A DNA stretch of 64,000 bases from Streptomyces sp. NBC_01451. Its GTDB lineage: Bacteria; Actinomycetota; Actinomycetes; Streptomycetales; Streptomycetaceae. The first letter of the stretch is position 1. Every line of letters begins with the position of its first letter. The DNA is taken from assembly GCF_036227485.1 (NCBI RefSeq), contig NZ_CP109479.1:5270001-5334000 (forward strand), read 5' to 3'. The translations under genes and the position numbers were made by a program. Below the pieces are notes generated by a model. That model saw only the letters and a program-made list of their open reading frames with translations. It was not told where the DNA came from and did not search any database. Below, piece after piece: positions 8,167 through 17,642 of this stretch.

Positions 8167-9600
8167 GTGAGCCTTTGGACTTCCCTCGAACCTGCTTCGG
8201 CCACGGTGGACCCCGGTGGCAGTACGACCGTGCGGCTGCGGCTGCGCAACACCGGTGACGTGGTCGACGAGTACCGTTTCGAACCCGTCGGTGCTCTCGC
8301 GCCCTGGACCACGGTGGAGCCCGCCTCGCTGCGGCTGTACCCGGGGACGACGGGGACGGTGGAGCTGACGTTCGCGCCGCCGCGCACCCCGGACGCGACA
8401 GCGGGACCGAACCCCTACGCGGTACGGATCACACCGACCGAACATCCCGAGGCGACGACCGTCCCCGAGGGCAACCTGACGATCACCCCCTTCACGGAGG
8501 TGCGGGCCGAACTCGTACCCCCGACGGTGAAGGGCCGTTTCCGGGGACGCCCGAAGCTGGCCGTCGACAACCTCGGCAACACGAAGGTGACCGCGTCGCT
8601 CAGCGGGGGCGACAACGGCGACCACCTGTCGTACGACATCCATCCGGGCAACGTCCAGATCGAACCCGGCCGTGCCGCGTTCGTGAACGCGACGCTGAAG
8701 CCACGCCAGCTCACCTGGTTCGGCTCCAAGCAGGAACGGCCCTACACCCTCGCGGTGAAGCGGTCGGGGGTGACGCCGCTCGCCGTCGAGGGCACCTACG
8801 TGCAGCGGAGCTTCCTGCCCGGCTGGCTCGCCACCGCGCTCGGCGTCTTCCTGGCGCTCGCGATCACCTTCGTGATGCTGTGGATCGCCTACAAGCCCAG
8901 GGTCACCAGCAGCGCCCGGGAGCTTCAGGAGGTCGCCGTCAGCACGCTGCCGCCTCCCCTCTCGACACCCACGCCTACGGCGCCGTCGGCCCCTTCCGCC
9001 CCGGCCGCACCCGCCGAGCCTGCCCAGCCGTCACCTCAGCCGACGGCCCCGGCGCAGGCGGGCGGAGACGACGAGGGCGAGAAACCCCCGTCGGCCGAGC
9101 CGAAGGCCCCGAGCGTGCTGCCCGCGTCCGGCATCATGCTGCGCAACCCGACCACCAGGATGTGCGCCGACCTCCCGCCCGCCGACGACACCGACTCGAA
9201 GGGCCGGGTCGTCCAGTCCACCTGCGACGAGAACGCCGCCGGCACCCAGCGGTGGAACCTGGAGGTGAGGTACCCGAAACTGGGTCCCGGCGGCTCGGCG
9301 CTCTTCCAGATCCGCAACGTCAAGGACCAGCTCTGCGTGGACCTGTCGGACTACGGTGCCAAGCCCATCAGGTCACCGATCCTCGAATACACCTGCAACG
9401 GCACGACCGCCGACAACCAGCTGTGGTGGCTGGCGAAGCAGCCGAGCGGCGACTACTGGATCCGCAACTACGCCAGCAACAACGCGTGCCTGGACGTCGC
9501 CGGCTACAGCACCGGCGGCAAGGGAACCGACCTCACACTCTTCACCTGCTCCAACACCGACGACCAGGAGTGGCAGATCATCCACCCCTCAACCACCTGA
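8167..9600 (+). CDS. Membrane-anchored Ig-like / ricin-type lectin protein
   Basis: A GTG start gives 477 residues. Residues 1-210 are two beta-rich Ig-like repeats of the COG1470 type (SATVDPGGSTTVRLRLRNTG; a second unit near 115-205). One membrane helix lies at about 218-241 and is followed by a Pro/Ala/Thr-rich linker (258-315). A C-terminal ricin B-type domain covers about 320-477 with three QxW words (QRW, QLW, QEW). There is no N-terminal signal peptide, so the Ig part is expected inside and the lectin outside, where it would bind glycans. Similar proteins, often labelled hydrolytic protein, occur in Streptomyces beside contractile injection genes. No catalytic site is visible. Confidence 0.75.
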   Translation: MSLWTSLEPASATVDPGGSTTVRLRLRNTGDVVDEYRFEPVGALAPWTTVEPASLRLYPGTTGTVELTFAPPRTPDATAGPNPYAVRITPTEHPEATTVPEGNLTITPFTEVRAELVPPTVKGRFRGRPKLAVDNLGNTKVTASLSGGDNGDHLSYDIHPGNVQIEPGRAAFVNATLKPRQLTWFGSKQERPYTLAVKRSGVTPLAVEGTYVQRSFLPGWLATALGVFLALAITFVMLWIAYKPRVTSSARELQEVAVSTLPPPLSTPTPTAPSAPSAPAAPAEPAQPSPQPTAPAQAGGDDEGEKPPSAEPKAPSVLPASGIMLRNPTTRMCADLPPADDTDSKGRVVQSTCDENAAGTQRWNLEVRYPKLGPGGSALFQIRNVKDQLCVDLSDYGAKPIRSPILEYTCNGTTADNQLWWLAKQPSGDYWIRNYASNNACLDVAGYSTGGKGTDLTLFTCSNTDDQEWQIIHPSTT

Positions 9601-9602
9601 CC

Positions 9603-9640
9603 AGAGGCTGACCGACACGAACGGATCCAGCCTCTCTTTC
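9603..9640 (+). terminator. Hairpin after the lectin gene
   Basis: AGAGGCTG (9603-9610) pairs perfectly with CAGCCTCT (9628-9635) and is followed by a pyrimidine-rich tract (CTTTCTC), just after the stop codon. Confidence 0.5.
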
Positions 9641-9788
9641 TCGCGCAGCACGCTCATGAAGCGACGCCCGGTCGGAGCCACCACGTGCGCCCCGCAGCGT
9701 CCGTGGGAAGTTTCCCCGCCGTGCCCCTTCTGTTGGCCAGGTCTGGCTACCTTCGCCTCGCCCGGTCCGGTACAGGAGAGGTTCATTC

Positions 9789-11357
9789 ATGAGCACGCCG
9801 ATCCACCGCACCCCGACACGGCAGTCCGCAGCCGTCCTGGCGTCGGCCCGGCACCGTGAGGGAGGGAGCCGGACCCGGAGTACGTCCGCACGCTCGCCGG
9901 AGCGCGTCCTCCTGGAGATGCAGTCCCGTGCCGGCAACCGGGCCACGACCGCGGTGGTGCAGCGCGTACGGGCCGAGAGAGGGAACGCGGCGGCGACCGG
10001 TGACGCGTCCCCCGGAGCGAAGAAGAAGAGCTATCGCGACCGGATCGCCGCGCTCCTCGACAGGTTCAAGAAGAATCTCGAACCCATCGACACCTTCATC
10101 AAGGGCTTCCAGACCCCCACCAACGCGGCCTTCAGCCAGCAGGCCGCCGTCGCGGCCAACGAGGGCCTCAAGCACTCCGCCGCCGCCTCGGGGACCTCCG
10201 CGGCGTCGGGCAACCTCCTCACGGAGGCCGCCGGCACCGTGGTCAGCGGCATGGACGCGTACAAGAACATGAAGGGCGCCAAGAAGCACGAGACCGGGGC
10301 CGACCACCACACGGCGATGAAGAAGGCCAGGACCAAGGGGACCGACACGGTCGTCGGCGCCGCCGGCTCGGGAAGCTACAGCGCCGCCATCGCCAAGGAG
10401 GTGACCAAGATCCAGAAGGCGGCGGACGCCGCGGTGGCATCCGAGGCGAGCGGTGTCGCCGGCGCTTCCGTCGGCGCGATCAAGGGCATGCGGTCCGCCT
10501 TCCGCATCGGGGGAGCGGCCAACAAGTACAAGCAGGTCAAAAAGCTGGGAGATCCCCACCTCGTCCATGCGGGGTCACTGGCGCGGCTGAACGAGTCGCA
10601 GGTGCAGGCCGACTGGGCCGCAGCGGAGGCCTACGTCGCGCTGGACACCTACTGGAAGCACGAGGGCCCGGGACGGCTGGAGGCCGTTTCCGAGGCCATC
10701 GACGCCGCCTGGGAGGCGATGGGCGAAGCCCGTGACGCCGCCGAGAGCCTTCAGCACGCCGAGAACGACGTGGAAAAGCTGAGCAAGGTGCAGCAGTACG
10801 CGAAGAAGAAGCAGCTCACCAAGATAGGCAAGGAGACGGCCGCCGGCGGGGGCGAGTCCGTCAAGGCCGCGGCCGGCGTCGTGACGGCGGTCGCGGCGGG
10901 AACAGCCGGCCTGGCGAGCAACCCGGTCGGATGGGGCCTCGCCGGGGCCGGGGCCGGTCTCGTCCTCGGCGTCACCCTGTACAAGGCGCTCCGCGCCGCC
11001 ACGAAGCGCTACGAGGAGGTCCACCACCCCGAGCGCTGGGCGCCGCAGGGCGAGACCCCGGCGGAGGCCGCCTCCCGCAAGGAGTCGCTGAAGCACGCGA
11101 TGAAGTTCTGGAAAAAGGTGTCGAAGGGCGAACGCCAGGCGATGGCGCGCGAGATCTACGCCCTGGCGGCGGGCCCCGACATCTCCGGGAACACCACGGC
11201 CGAGATGCGGGAGTCCGCCAGGTCCCTGCTCGTCGCCCTCAAATCCGGACCCGCCAAGCACAAGCTGGAGCCGGACGCGTGGGCCGAGACCCTCAACGAC
11301 CCGGCGAAGACCTCCGGTTGGATCGCGGAGATAGCGGAGCAGCTGGCCTCGGGGTGA
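9789..11357 (+). CDS. Putative contractile-injection-system cargo-like protein
   Basis: The ATG follows GGAGAGG; the product has 522 residues. Residues 1-37 are basic and probably unstructured. Residues 38-60 read ERVLLEMQSRAGNRATTAVV then QRV, matching the L-Q-x-x-AGN-x-A-V-x-x-Q type motif common at the N-terminus of eCIS-associated proteins. The middle is long and helical. Residues 353-404 form a Gly/Ala/Val-rich hydrophobic stretch with a central NPVGWG turn, like a membrane-inserting hairpin. The C-terminus is charged and helical. No enzyme motif is recognised. There are no sheath or baseplate genes in the window, so assignment as an effector rests on the motif alone. Confidence 0.6.
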   Translation: MSTPIHRTPTRQSAAVLASARHREGGSRTRSTSARSPERVLLEMQSRAGNRATTAVVQRVRAERGNAAATGDASPGAKKKSYRDRIAALLDRFKKNLEPIDTFIKGFQTPTNAAFSQQAAVAANEGLKHSAAASGTSAASGNLLTEAAGTVVSGMDAYKNMKGAKKHETGADHHTAMKKARTKGTDTVVGAAGSGSYSAAIAKEVTKIQKAADAAVASEASGVAGASVGAIKGMRSAFRIGGAANKYKQVKKLGDPHLVHAGSLARLNESQVQADWAAAEAYVALDTYWKHEGPGRLEAVSEAIDAAWEAMGEARDAAESLQHAENDVEKLSKVQQYAKKKQLTKIGKETAAGGGESVKAAAGVVTAVAAGTAGLASNPVGWGLAGAGAGLVLGVTLYKALRAATKRYEEVHHPERWAPQGETPAEAASRKESLKHAMKFWKKVSKGERQAMAREIYALAAGPDISGNTTAEMRESARSLLVALKSGPAKHKLEPDAWAETLNDPAKTSGWIAEIAEQLASG

Positions 11358-11428
11358 CCTGGAGCGGGCCGGCCACCGGGGTGCCGACGGGTCGGATGCG
11401 AACGGCACCCGGGCCGCACGGCTCAGCG

Positions 11429-11447
11429 CTACGTATTCGACTACGTA
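11429..11447. promoter_or_regulatory. CTACGTA direct repeat, possible operator
   Basis: CTACGTA occurs at 11429 and 11441, 12 bp apart, each with a palindromic TACGTA core. It lies about 180 bp before the small membrane protein gene. The sequence suggests two contacts near one helical turn; no regulator is known to me for it. Confidence 0.25.
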
Positions 11448-11629
11448 GTTCTACTGGAGACTCCGGAAGGCGGCGTTGGAAGACTCGCCCCATGAGCTTC
11501 CTGACGGAGCGGTGGTGTCACGCCGGGGAGCTTGCCGCCTCCCTGCCGGGCAACCGTTGTCGGCGGTCCGACGGGGTAGCGAACGCTGTCCATTCAGTAG
11601 AGCCCGGCTGAGCATTGGAGAGTTCTCCG

Positions 11630-11818
11630 TTGGTTTCCAAGATTCGTGTCCTTCTGGGCATGCTCGTGCTCCTGGCGCTGGCCATCGGCGCCATCGTCCT
11701 GCTCGCGGCCATGAAAGCCGGTGCCACCTGGTTCACGATCGTTCCTCTCGGCATCCTTTTCATCGGCGCGTCCGTCATCCGGTCGCTCGGATGGTTCGAC
11801 AAGAAGGCCGGTGGCTGA
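11630..11818 (+). CDS. Small two-helix membrane protein
   Basis: The TTG at 11630 follows GGAGAG with good spacing and gives 62 residues; a TTG at 11615 would add five. Two membrane helices are visible (about 7-27 and 32-50), separated by KAGATW, and the tail is short and basic (RSLGWFDKKAGG). It has no recognised family. It is next to the cargo-like gene on the same strand, 272 bp downstream with its own upstream repeats. A role as a protecting partner of that protein is possible but is inference only. Confidence 0.5.
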   Translation: MVSKIRVLLGMLVLLALAIGAIVLLAAMKAGATWFTIVPLGILFIGASVIRSLGWFDKKAGG

Positions 11819-12293
11819 CCGGGCGGCCGGCAGGTCGGGGTGGACGGTCTCCGAGTGGATGACCACGCGGGTGAGGCCGGCGGCGCGCAGGACACACAGT
11901 TCTCCTGCGGCGCTCTGCCCACGGGGCAACAGCAGGCCCCTCCGCCCGGCTCGTCCGTTCGCGGGTTCGGCTCAGGCAGCCGTGGATTTCCGGTCCCGGC
12001 GAGGGCCGGGGCACGACGGCGGGCGGGAGGGGCGGGGGTTCGTTCCGCCCCTTCGGGGCCCCTCCGGGCATCAAAGAACCCGACCGCTGGCGACGGGGGA
12101 TGCACCAGCGATCGGGCTCTGGCCAAGGGTAACAAGACTGCATGCTCAGTGGGAGCCGACTGCTCCCCTATGGCGACCAGTTGTGACTGGGATCACTCTC
12201 ATTCACCCCTGCTTCCGTACAACCGTTTCCGTGGACCGCAGGTGACGTGAGCAAGCGCTTCCCCGTGTCGGGCGCTTCAGGGGATCATGAAGC
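11819..12293. other. 475-bp intergenic region with a hairpin
   Basis: No convincing gene is seen. The strongest structure is a stem of two 12-base arms, CCCGACCGCTGG (12079-12090) and CCAGCGATCGGG (12105-12116), with one internal mismatch and a 14-base loop. It could end transcription of the small membrane gene or be a leader structure for the GNAT gene. Downstream, TGTGA-N6-TCACT (12182-12197) resembles a Crp half-site pair but misses the Streptomyces consensus by one base. Confidence 0.4.
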
Positions 12294-13166
12294 ATGCGCC
12301 CGGACGACTGGCACTTCACCGAAGACATCGACGAGTTCCTCGACCGGGCCGGAGACTTCCTCCGCTCACGGCCCGCCCTGCACACCACCGCGCTGACCAC
12401 GTTCGAGAAGCTGCGAACGGGGGGAGCGGGCGCGAACGACGCGGAAACCCCCCTCTTCGGCCGGCTGGAGCAGTCGGGCGGGGTAAGCGCCGTCTGCTAC
12501 CGCTTCACCCGGCGAAACCTGCTGAGCGTCACCCCCCTCGTCCCGGAGCAGGCCGACGGTCTCGCCGCCCGCCTCGCCGCCCACCCGGACGCCCTCGGCC
12601 GGCGTCTCCCGGGCGTCAGCGCGGAACAGGGCACCGCCACCGCCTTCGCCGAGGCCTGGCAGCGGCGCACCGGCGCGACGACGACCTTCCGCGTCCCGAT
12701 CAACCTGTACCGCCTGGGCACGCTCACCCCACCGCAGCCGGTCCCGGCGGGCCGGGGCCGGCCCGTCGGCGAGGACGAGCACGAGCACCTCATGCAGTGG
12801 TGCCGTGAGGTCGCGGAGGAGTTCGGGGAGGACATCACCATCAACGCCGACACCTGGGCCGGCACCCGCTTCGGCGAGAAGAGCTACACCTACTGGGAGA
12901 CCCCGGACGGCACCCCCGTCTCCATGGCGGGCGTCAACCCGACGGTCGCCGGCCACGTCCGGGTGGACCCCGTCTACACCCCGGCCCACCTGCGCGGTCG
13001 CGGCTACGCGGGCGCCGTGACGGTCGAGGTCACCCGCGCCGCGCTCGCCGCGGGGGCCACGGACGTCGTCCTGTACACGGACCCCGCCAACCTCACCAGC
13101 AACGCCCTCTACCAGCGCATCGGCTACCGGCTGATCGCCGTCTGGGGCGTGTACGACTTCACCTGA
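12294..13166 (+). CDS. GNAT family N-acetyltransferase
   Basis: The product has 290 residues, ATG after GGGGATC. The C-terminal half is a GNAT domain: HVRVDPVYTPAHLRGRGYAG carries the acetyl-CoA pyrophosphate loop (RGRGYA), and LYTDPANLTSNALYQRIGYR is the typical motif-B end. The N-terminal half (about 1-160) resembles the extra domain of two-domain GNAT proteins. It would acetylate an amine on a small molecule or protein in the cytoplasm; the acceptor is unknown. It converges with the WD40 gene, 27 bp apart. Confidence 0.85.
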   Translation: MRPDDWHFTEDIDEFLDRAGDFLRSRPALHTTALTTFEKLRTGGAGANDAETPLFGRLEQSGGVSAVCYRFTRRNLLSVTPLVPEQADGLAARLAAHPDALGRRLPGVSAEQGTATAFAEAWQRRTGATTTFRVPINLYRLGTLTPPQPVPAGRGRPVGEDEHEHLMQWCREVAEEFGEDITINADTWAGTRFGEKSYTYWETPDGTPVSMAGVNPTVAGHVRVDPVYTPAHLRGRGYAGAVTVEVTRAALAAGATDVVLYTDPANLTSNALYQRIGYRLIAVWGVYDFT

Positions 13167-13193
13167 GCGAGGGGAGAGGGAGGGGCGCGTCCC

Positions 13194-16100
13194 CTACTCG
13201 TCGCACGGGGGCTCGTACGGCAGCCGTGGCAGATACTCGTGCCACTTCTCGGCCGTCAGGACGCGCCGGGTCGTCGAGCAGATGTGGGTGACCGCCGCGT
13301 CCACGTCGAGGTTCCACAGCCGGACCGTGTCCGCGCCGCTCGACACCCCGACGATGCGGCCGCGGGGGCTGAACGCCAGGAAGTTGCCCGTCTTGGCGTT
13401 GGGACTCATCGACTGGCCGATGGACGTGGCCCGCGACGGATCGCTGACGTCCCAGAGCCGGACCCCGTTGTCGTTGCCGCCGCTCGCCAGTACCTCACCG
13501 TTCGGGCTGAACGACAGCGCCTCGACCGCCTCGGTGTGCCCGGTGAGCGGAGGGCCCAGGCTGTGCGTCCCGGCCGGGTCGGTGACGTCCCAGAGGCGGA
13601 CCGTGCCGTCGTCGCTCCCGCTGGCCAGCGTACGGCCGTCCGGACTGTAGGCGAGTTCGTTGACGGGACCGAGGTGTCCCTTGAGCACCTTGCCGAGGGT
13701 GGCCCGGGCCGGGTCGACGACGTTCCAGAGCCGGATCGTGCCGTCGGAGCTCGCGCCGGCCAGCGTGCGGCCGTCCCGGCTGAAGACGAGGGAGCTGACG
13801 TAGCCCTTGTACCCGGTGAGCTGGGAGCCCAGCGGACGCAGCCGGGCCGGGTCGCTCGCGTCCCACAACTGGATGGTGAAGTCCTCGTAGGCCGTGGCCA
13901 GCGTGCGTCCGTCCGGGCTGAACGCCACCGAGGCGGCGAACCGCGTCCTCACCTTCACGGGGTCCGCCCAGGCGACGGGGTGCTTCGAGTCGCTGACGTT
14001 CCACAGCTGCACCGTGCTGTTCCCGGCCACCATCGCGAGCGTGCGGCCGTCCGGGGAGAACACCGGCGTCCGTACCTCGCCCTCCCCGGGTGTGAACGGT
14101 TCGCCCTGGGCCACCGGGTGGTCGGGCCGCTCCACGTTCCACAGCCGGACCCGTCCGTCACGCGAACCCGTGGCGAGCAGCTTGCCGTCCGGGCGGAACA
14201 CCCCGAGGCGGCCGATCATGTCCGTCGTCGGCAGGGACCACAGCCGGACCCTGCTGTCGCCGCTGCCCGTGGCGAGCGTACGGCCGTCGGGGCTGAAGCC
14301 CAGCGCGTACATCTCGCCGCTGCTGCCCGCGAGGGGTTCGCCGACCTGGGAGGGGTACTGCGGATCGCTGACGTTCCAAAGGCTCGCGGTGCTGTCCGCG
14401 CTGGCGGCGGCCAGCGTGGACCCGTCCGGGCTGAAGGCCACCGACCAGATCGCGTCCGTGTGGCCGGTGAGCGGCGCGCCGAGCTGGGAGGCGTGCGCGG
14501 GGTCGGACACGTCCCACAGCCGGATCGTGTCGTCGGCGGCGCCGCTGGCGAGGGTGCGGCCGTCCGGGCTGAAGGCCACGGAGTGCACCAGGTCCGTGTG
14601 CCCGGTCAGCTTCGTGCCGTACGGCTTCGGATCGTCCGGCTTCGACACGTCGTACAGCCGGATCGCGTTGTCGTCGCCGCCCGCCGCCAGTTTCCGGCCG
14701 TCGTGGCTGAACGCGATCGCGCGCACCGCGGCGCCCGCGCCGGTGAGGGTGCCGATCGATCTGGGGCGGGCCCGGTCGGCCATGTTCCACAGGCGGACCG
14801 TGCGGTCCTCGCCGGCCGAGGCGAGCGTACGGCCGTCCGGGCTGAAGGCGATGAGATAGATCGTGCCGTCGTGCTCGGTCAGGGGCGCGCCGAGGGAGCG
14901 CGGACGCGCGGGGTCGGACAGGTCCCAGAGGCGGATCGTGCCGTCGTCGCCCGCGGCGGCGAGGGTGCGGCCGTCGGGGCTGAAGACCGCGCTGCTCACC
15001 CAGCTCGCGTTCGCGGCGAGGGGTTTGCCGAGCGGCTTGGGGTCCGACGGGTCCGCCACGTTCCACAGGCGTACGGTCCTGTCGTAGCTGGCGGTGGCCA
15101 GGAGCCGCCCGTCCGGGCTGAACGTGGTGAGGTAGACGGCGCCGGTGTGACCGATCAGCGGGGTGGACAGCGGGGTGTTCACGATCGAGATCAGCCGGCT
15201 GCGGGTGCCCGCGTCGTCCGGACGGAGACCGTGGGCGACCAGACTGAGCTGCGCCGACAGCGACGGGTCCGTGTACTGGACGCGGTCGGCCTCGGCGAGC
15301 ACGTTCTCGAACACCGCGTCGTCGCGCTGCTGCCGGGCGATCAGCGCGGCCCCCGCGGCCAGCAGGGCCAGCACGACCACCACGGCGACGGCGGCGCGGC
15401 TGATCACCACGGTGCGTCGGCGCAGCCTGACCGAGGCGGCCAGGAACTGCACCGCGCTGCGGGTCAGGGAGGTGTCACCGGCTGACCTCGCCCAGGTGTG
15501 GGCCTGCTCCAGCCGGGAGCCCCGGTAGAGGAGGGACGAGTCGCGCTTCGACTCCTCCCAGGATCTGCTGTCGTCCTCCAGGCGCTGGCGCAGCAGGTTG
15601 CCGCCCCGGTCCTCGTCGATCCAGTCGCGCAGGCGCGGCCAGGCGTGCAGCAGCGCCTCGTGGGTGATCTCCACGCTCTCCGCGTCGAGTGTCACCAGCC
15701 GGGCGCGCACCAGCGCTTCGAGGGACTCCTCCGTCTTGCCCGGGTCCGTCGACTCGGCGGCCAGCTGCCGTCGCGTACCGCGTCTGCGGGTGGCCTGGGT
15801 GTCCTCGCCGAGGCGCACCAGCCGCAGCAGGAGCAGCCTCGCGGCGGTACGTGCCGCCGGGTCGAGGCCGGTCCAGGCGCGCTCGGCGGTCGCCGCGACC
15901 GCTCCCTGGATACCTCCGGCGGCGCGGTAGCCGGACAGCGTCAGCCGGCCTGCCTTGCGGCGCTGCCAGGTGGCGAGCAGGGCGTGCGAGAGGAGCGGCA
16001 GCACGCCCGCGTCGTGGGTTCCGCGCGGGCCGTCGGCGCTCACCTCCCGCACGATCAGCTCGGCGAGCCCCGGTTCGAGCTCCAGGCCGACCGCCTTGGC

Positions 16101-17318
16101 GGGACCGGTCACCGCCTCCCGCAGCTCGGCCGTGGTCAGCGGCCCGAGGACCATGTGCCGGTGCTGGAGCGCGTCGGCGAGTTCGGGATGGCGCAGGCAC
16201 TGGTCGTAGAAGTCCGCGCGGATGCCGAGGACGACGAGCGCGGGTGCCCCCTCACCACGTCCGGCCCGCTCACCGGGTCCGGGAGGGGAGGAAGCGGCGT
16301 GCAGGAGCTGGATGAAGGTGTTGCGGACCGTCTCGTCGGGGCAGAGGGTGAACGTTTCCTCGAACTGGTCGACGATGATGACGGGGCGGGCTGAGGACAC
16401 GGTCCCGGAGTCGGAGTCGGGGCCGGGGGCGTCGCGGCGGGCCCAGGCGGCGACCGTCTCCCGTACGGCACGGGCGAATTCGGGCGTACCGGGTTCGGCC
16501 GCCGGCTGCCCGGTCGGCGACACGATCTCCGAGAGCCCGGGGATACGGCAGGTCAGCTCGGCGAGGGGATCACTGCCCGGGACGAGCTGGAGGACCTCGC
16601 GGGCCGGCTGACCCGGGCCGCCCAGCGCCCCCTCCTGCAACGCGGGCACCAGCCCGGCGCTCAGCAGGGACGACTTGCCGGCCCCGGACGCGCCCACGAG
16701 CATGACCAGACCGCAGGTGCCGGTGCCGACACCGGCACCTGTGCCGCTGTCGGTGTCGGCGGACGCGGTCCCTGCGGTCTCCGGGGCCGCCGGGGTTTCC
16801 GCCGCGCGGAGCTGGGCGACAAGGGCGTTGGTGCTCCGCTCCCGGCCGAAGAACCACCGGGTGTCCTCCAGACGGTACGAGGCGAGGCCCAGATAGGGGC
16901 ACACCCCGCCCGGCACGGCCACGACCTCGGCGGCGGCCGGTTCCTCCTCGTCCAGGGACCCGGTGTCCCGGCCCCCGACGGGGTCGGCGACGGCGCGCTC
17001 CCACAGGTGCTGCCACTGGACCATGTCGTACAGCCCGGGGGAGACGGGCACGGGCCGGTCGCGCCGGGCCTGCGGGACGAGGACACTCAGGACGGCGGCG
17101 AGGGCGGCGAACTGGGCGGGCACGTTCTTGGCCCGCCGCCAGTCGCTGATCCGCTGGACGGAGACCCGCACGGGGCGCCCGCGCTCGTCGACCCGCTGCA
17201 ACTGGGCGACGGCTTCGGACACCCGTTTGAGGGGAGGATTACCGGCCTCCTTGTACAACAGCGAGAGCCGCTCCGCGAAGGCCGTGCGTGCCCCTGAGTC
17301 GGAACTCAAGGTCTCCAC
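13194..17318 (-). CDS. Membrane-tethered STAND ATPase with 14 WD40 repeats
   Basis: The product has 1374 residues. An N-terminal helix-turn-helix-like domain (about 8-90, SVQRISDWRRAKNVP) is followed by the nSTAND signature CPYLGLASYRLEDTRWFFGR. The ATPase has Walker A GASGAGKSS (near 210) and Walker B PVIIVDQFEE (near 311-320). One membrane helix lies near 630-655. Fourteen WD40 units (FSPDGRTLASG...VRLWNV) follow from about 715 to the end, enough for two seven-bladed propellers. Such proteins sense a ligand through the propeller and oligomerise with ATP. Related proteins act in signalling or conflict; the signal is unknown. The coding DNA of the blades is repetitive. Confidence 0.88.
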   Translation of the reverse strand: METLSSDSGARTAFAERLSLLYKEAGNPPLKRVSEAVAQLQRVDERGRPVRVSVQRISDWRRAKNVPAQFAALAAVLSVLVPQARRDRPVPVSPGLYDMVQWQHLWERAVADPVGGRDTGSLDEEEPAAAEVVAVPGGVCPYLGLASYRLEDTRWFFGRERSTNALVAQLRAAETPAAPETAGTASADTDSGTGAGVGTGTCGLVMLVGASGAGKSSLLSAGLVPALQEGALGGPGQPAREVLQLVPGSDPLAELTCRIPGLSEIVSPTGQPAAEPGTPEFARAVRETVAAWARRDAPGPDSDSGTVSSARPVIIVDQFEETFTLCPDETVRNTFIQLLHAASSPPGPGERAGRGEGAPALVVLGIRADFYDQCLRHPELADALQHRHMVLGPLTTAELREAVTGPAKAVGLELEPGLAELIVREVSADGPRGTHDAGVLPLLSHALLATWQRRKAGRLTLSGYRAAGGIQGAVAATAERAWTGLDPAARTAARLLLLRLVRLGEDTQATRRRGTRRQLAAESTDPGKTEESLEALVRARLVTLDAESVEITHEALLHAWPRLRDWIDEDRGGNLLRQRLEDDSRSWEESKRDSSLLYRGSRLEQAHTWARSAGDTSLTRSAVQFLAASVRLRRRTVVISRAAVAVVVVLALLAAGAALIARQQRDDAVFENVLAEADRVQYTDPSLSAQLSLVAHGLRPDDAGTRSRLISIVNTPLSTPLIGHTGAVYLTTFSPDGRLLATASYDRTVRLWNVADPSDPKPLGKPLAANASWVSSAVFSPDGRTLAAAGDDGTIRLWDLSDPARPRSLGAPLTEHDGTIYLIAFSPDGRTLASAGEDRTVRLWNMADRARPRSIGTLTGAGAAVRAIAFSHDGRKLAAGGDDNAIRLYDVSKPDDPKPYGTKLTGHTDLVHSVAFSPDGRTLASGAADDTIRLWDVSDPAHASQLGAPLTGHTDAIWSVAFSPDGSTLAAASADSTASLWNVSDPQYPSQVGEPLAGSSGEMYALGFSPDGRTLATGSGDSRVRLWSLPTTDMIGRLGVFRPDGKLLATGSRDGRVRLWNVERPDHPVAQGEPFTPGEGEVRTPVFSPDGRTLAMVAGNSTVQLWNVSDSKHPVAWADPVKVRTRFAASVAFSPDGRTLATAYEDFTIQLWDASDPARLRPLGSQLTGYKGYVSSLVFSRDGRTLAGASSDGTIRLWNVVDPARATLGKVLKGHLGPVNELAYSPDGRTLASGSDDGTVRLWDVTDPAGTHSLGPPLTGHTEAVEALSFSPNGEVLASGGNDNGVRLWDVSDPSRATSIGQSMSPNAKTGNFLAFSPRGRIVGVSSGADTVRLWNLDVDAAVTHICSTTRRVLTAEKWHEYLPRLPYEPPCDE

Positions 17319-17447
17319 CCCTTACTTCCCCCGCCTCGTCATCCGGTGTCATCCGGACCGGAAAACCCATTCTATATGGCTGACCTGCGGTTAAGCCGTC
17401 CGGCCTGTACCGGAACCTCCACTCTTGGAGCCTTGGATGGCAGGATC

Positions 17448-17591
17448 ATGACGCAACAAGGAACCAGCCACGTGGCGTCCACCCGGACCACCAGCGCAGC
17501 GATCCCCAGGGCAGCTCGGGAACCGAACGTTCTCGGCCAGCTTCCGTCGGATTCGCCGGCCGGGGGAGTCGGTCGCACCGCGTGGGCCTGA
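17448..17591 (+). CDS. Possible short peptide gene (47 residues)
   Basis: An ATG after GCAGGA opens a 47-residue frame: MTQQGTSHVASTRTTSAAIP at the start, rich in Ser/Thr, ending GGVGRTAWA. It has no cysteine and no recognised family. It lies alone in the 434-bp gap between the STAND gene and the response regulator. It is followed 51 bp later by a 16-bp perfect hairpin that looks like its terminator, which is the main support for a transcript here. No processing enzyme is nearby. Confidence 0.35.
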   Translation: MTQQGTSHVASTRTTSAAIPRAAREPNVLGQLPSDSPAGGVGRTAWA

Positions 17592-17642
17592 GATCCGCGG
17601 AAAACCGGCATCGTCCGGACGCGTCCCGGATCCCCGTCCATC

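Noticed and set aside
12182..12197. Crp-like palindrome TGTGA-N6-TCACT
   Set aside because: It misses the required G of the GTG-N6-GNCAC consensus and is not placed clearly at a promoter; kept only as part of the intergenic note.
8167..12293. Full contractile injection system locus
   Set aside because: No sheath, tube, spike, baseplate or AAA+ gene is present; only cargo-like and accessory-like proteins are seen.
13239..15485. 748-codon frame opposite the WD40 repeats
   Set aside because: Antisense to the repeated propeller DNA; its periodic composition only mirrors the repeats.
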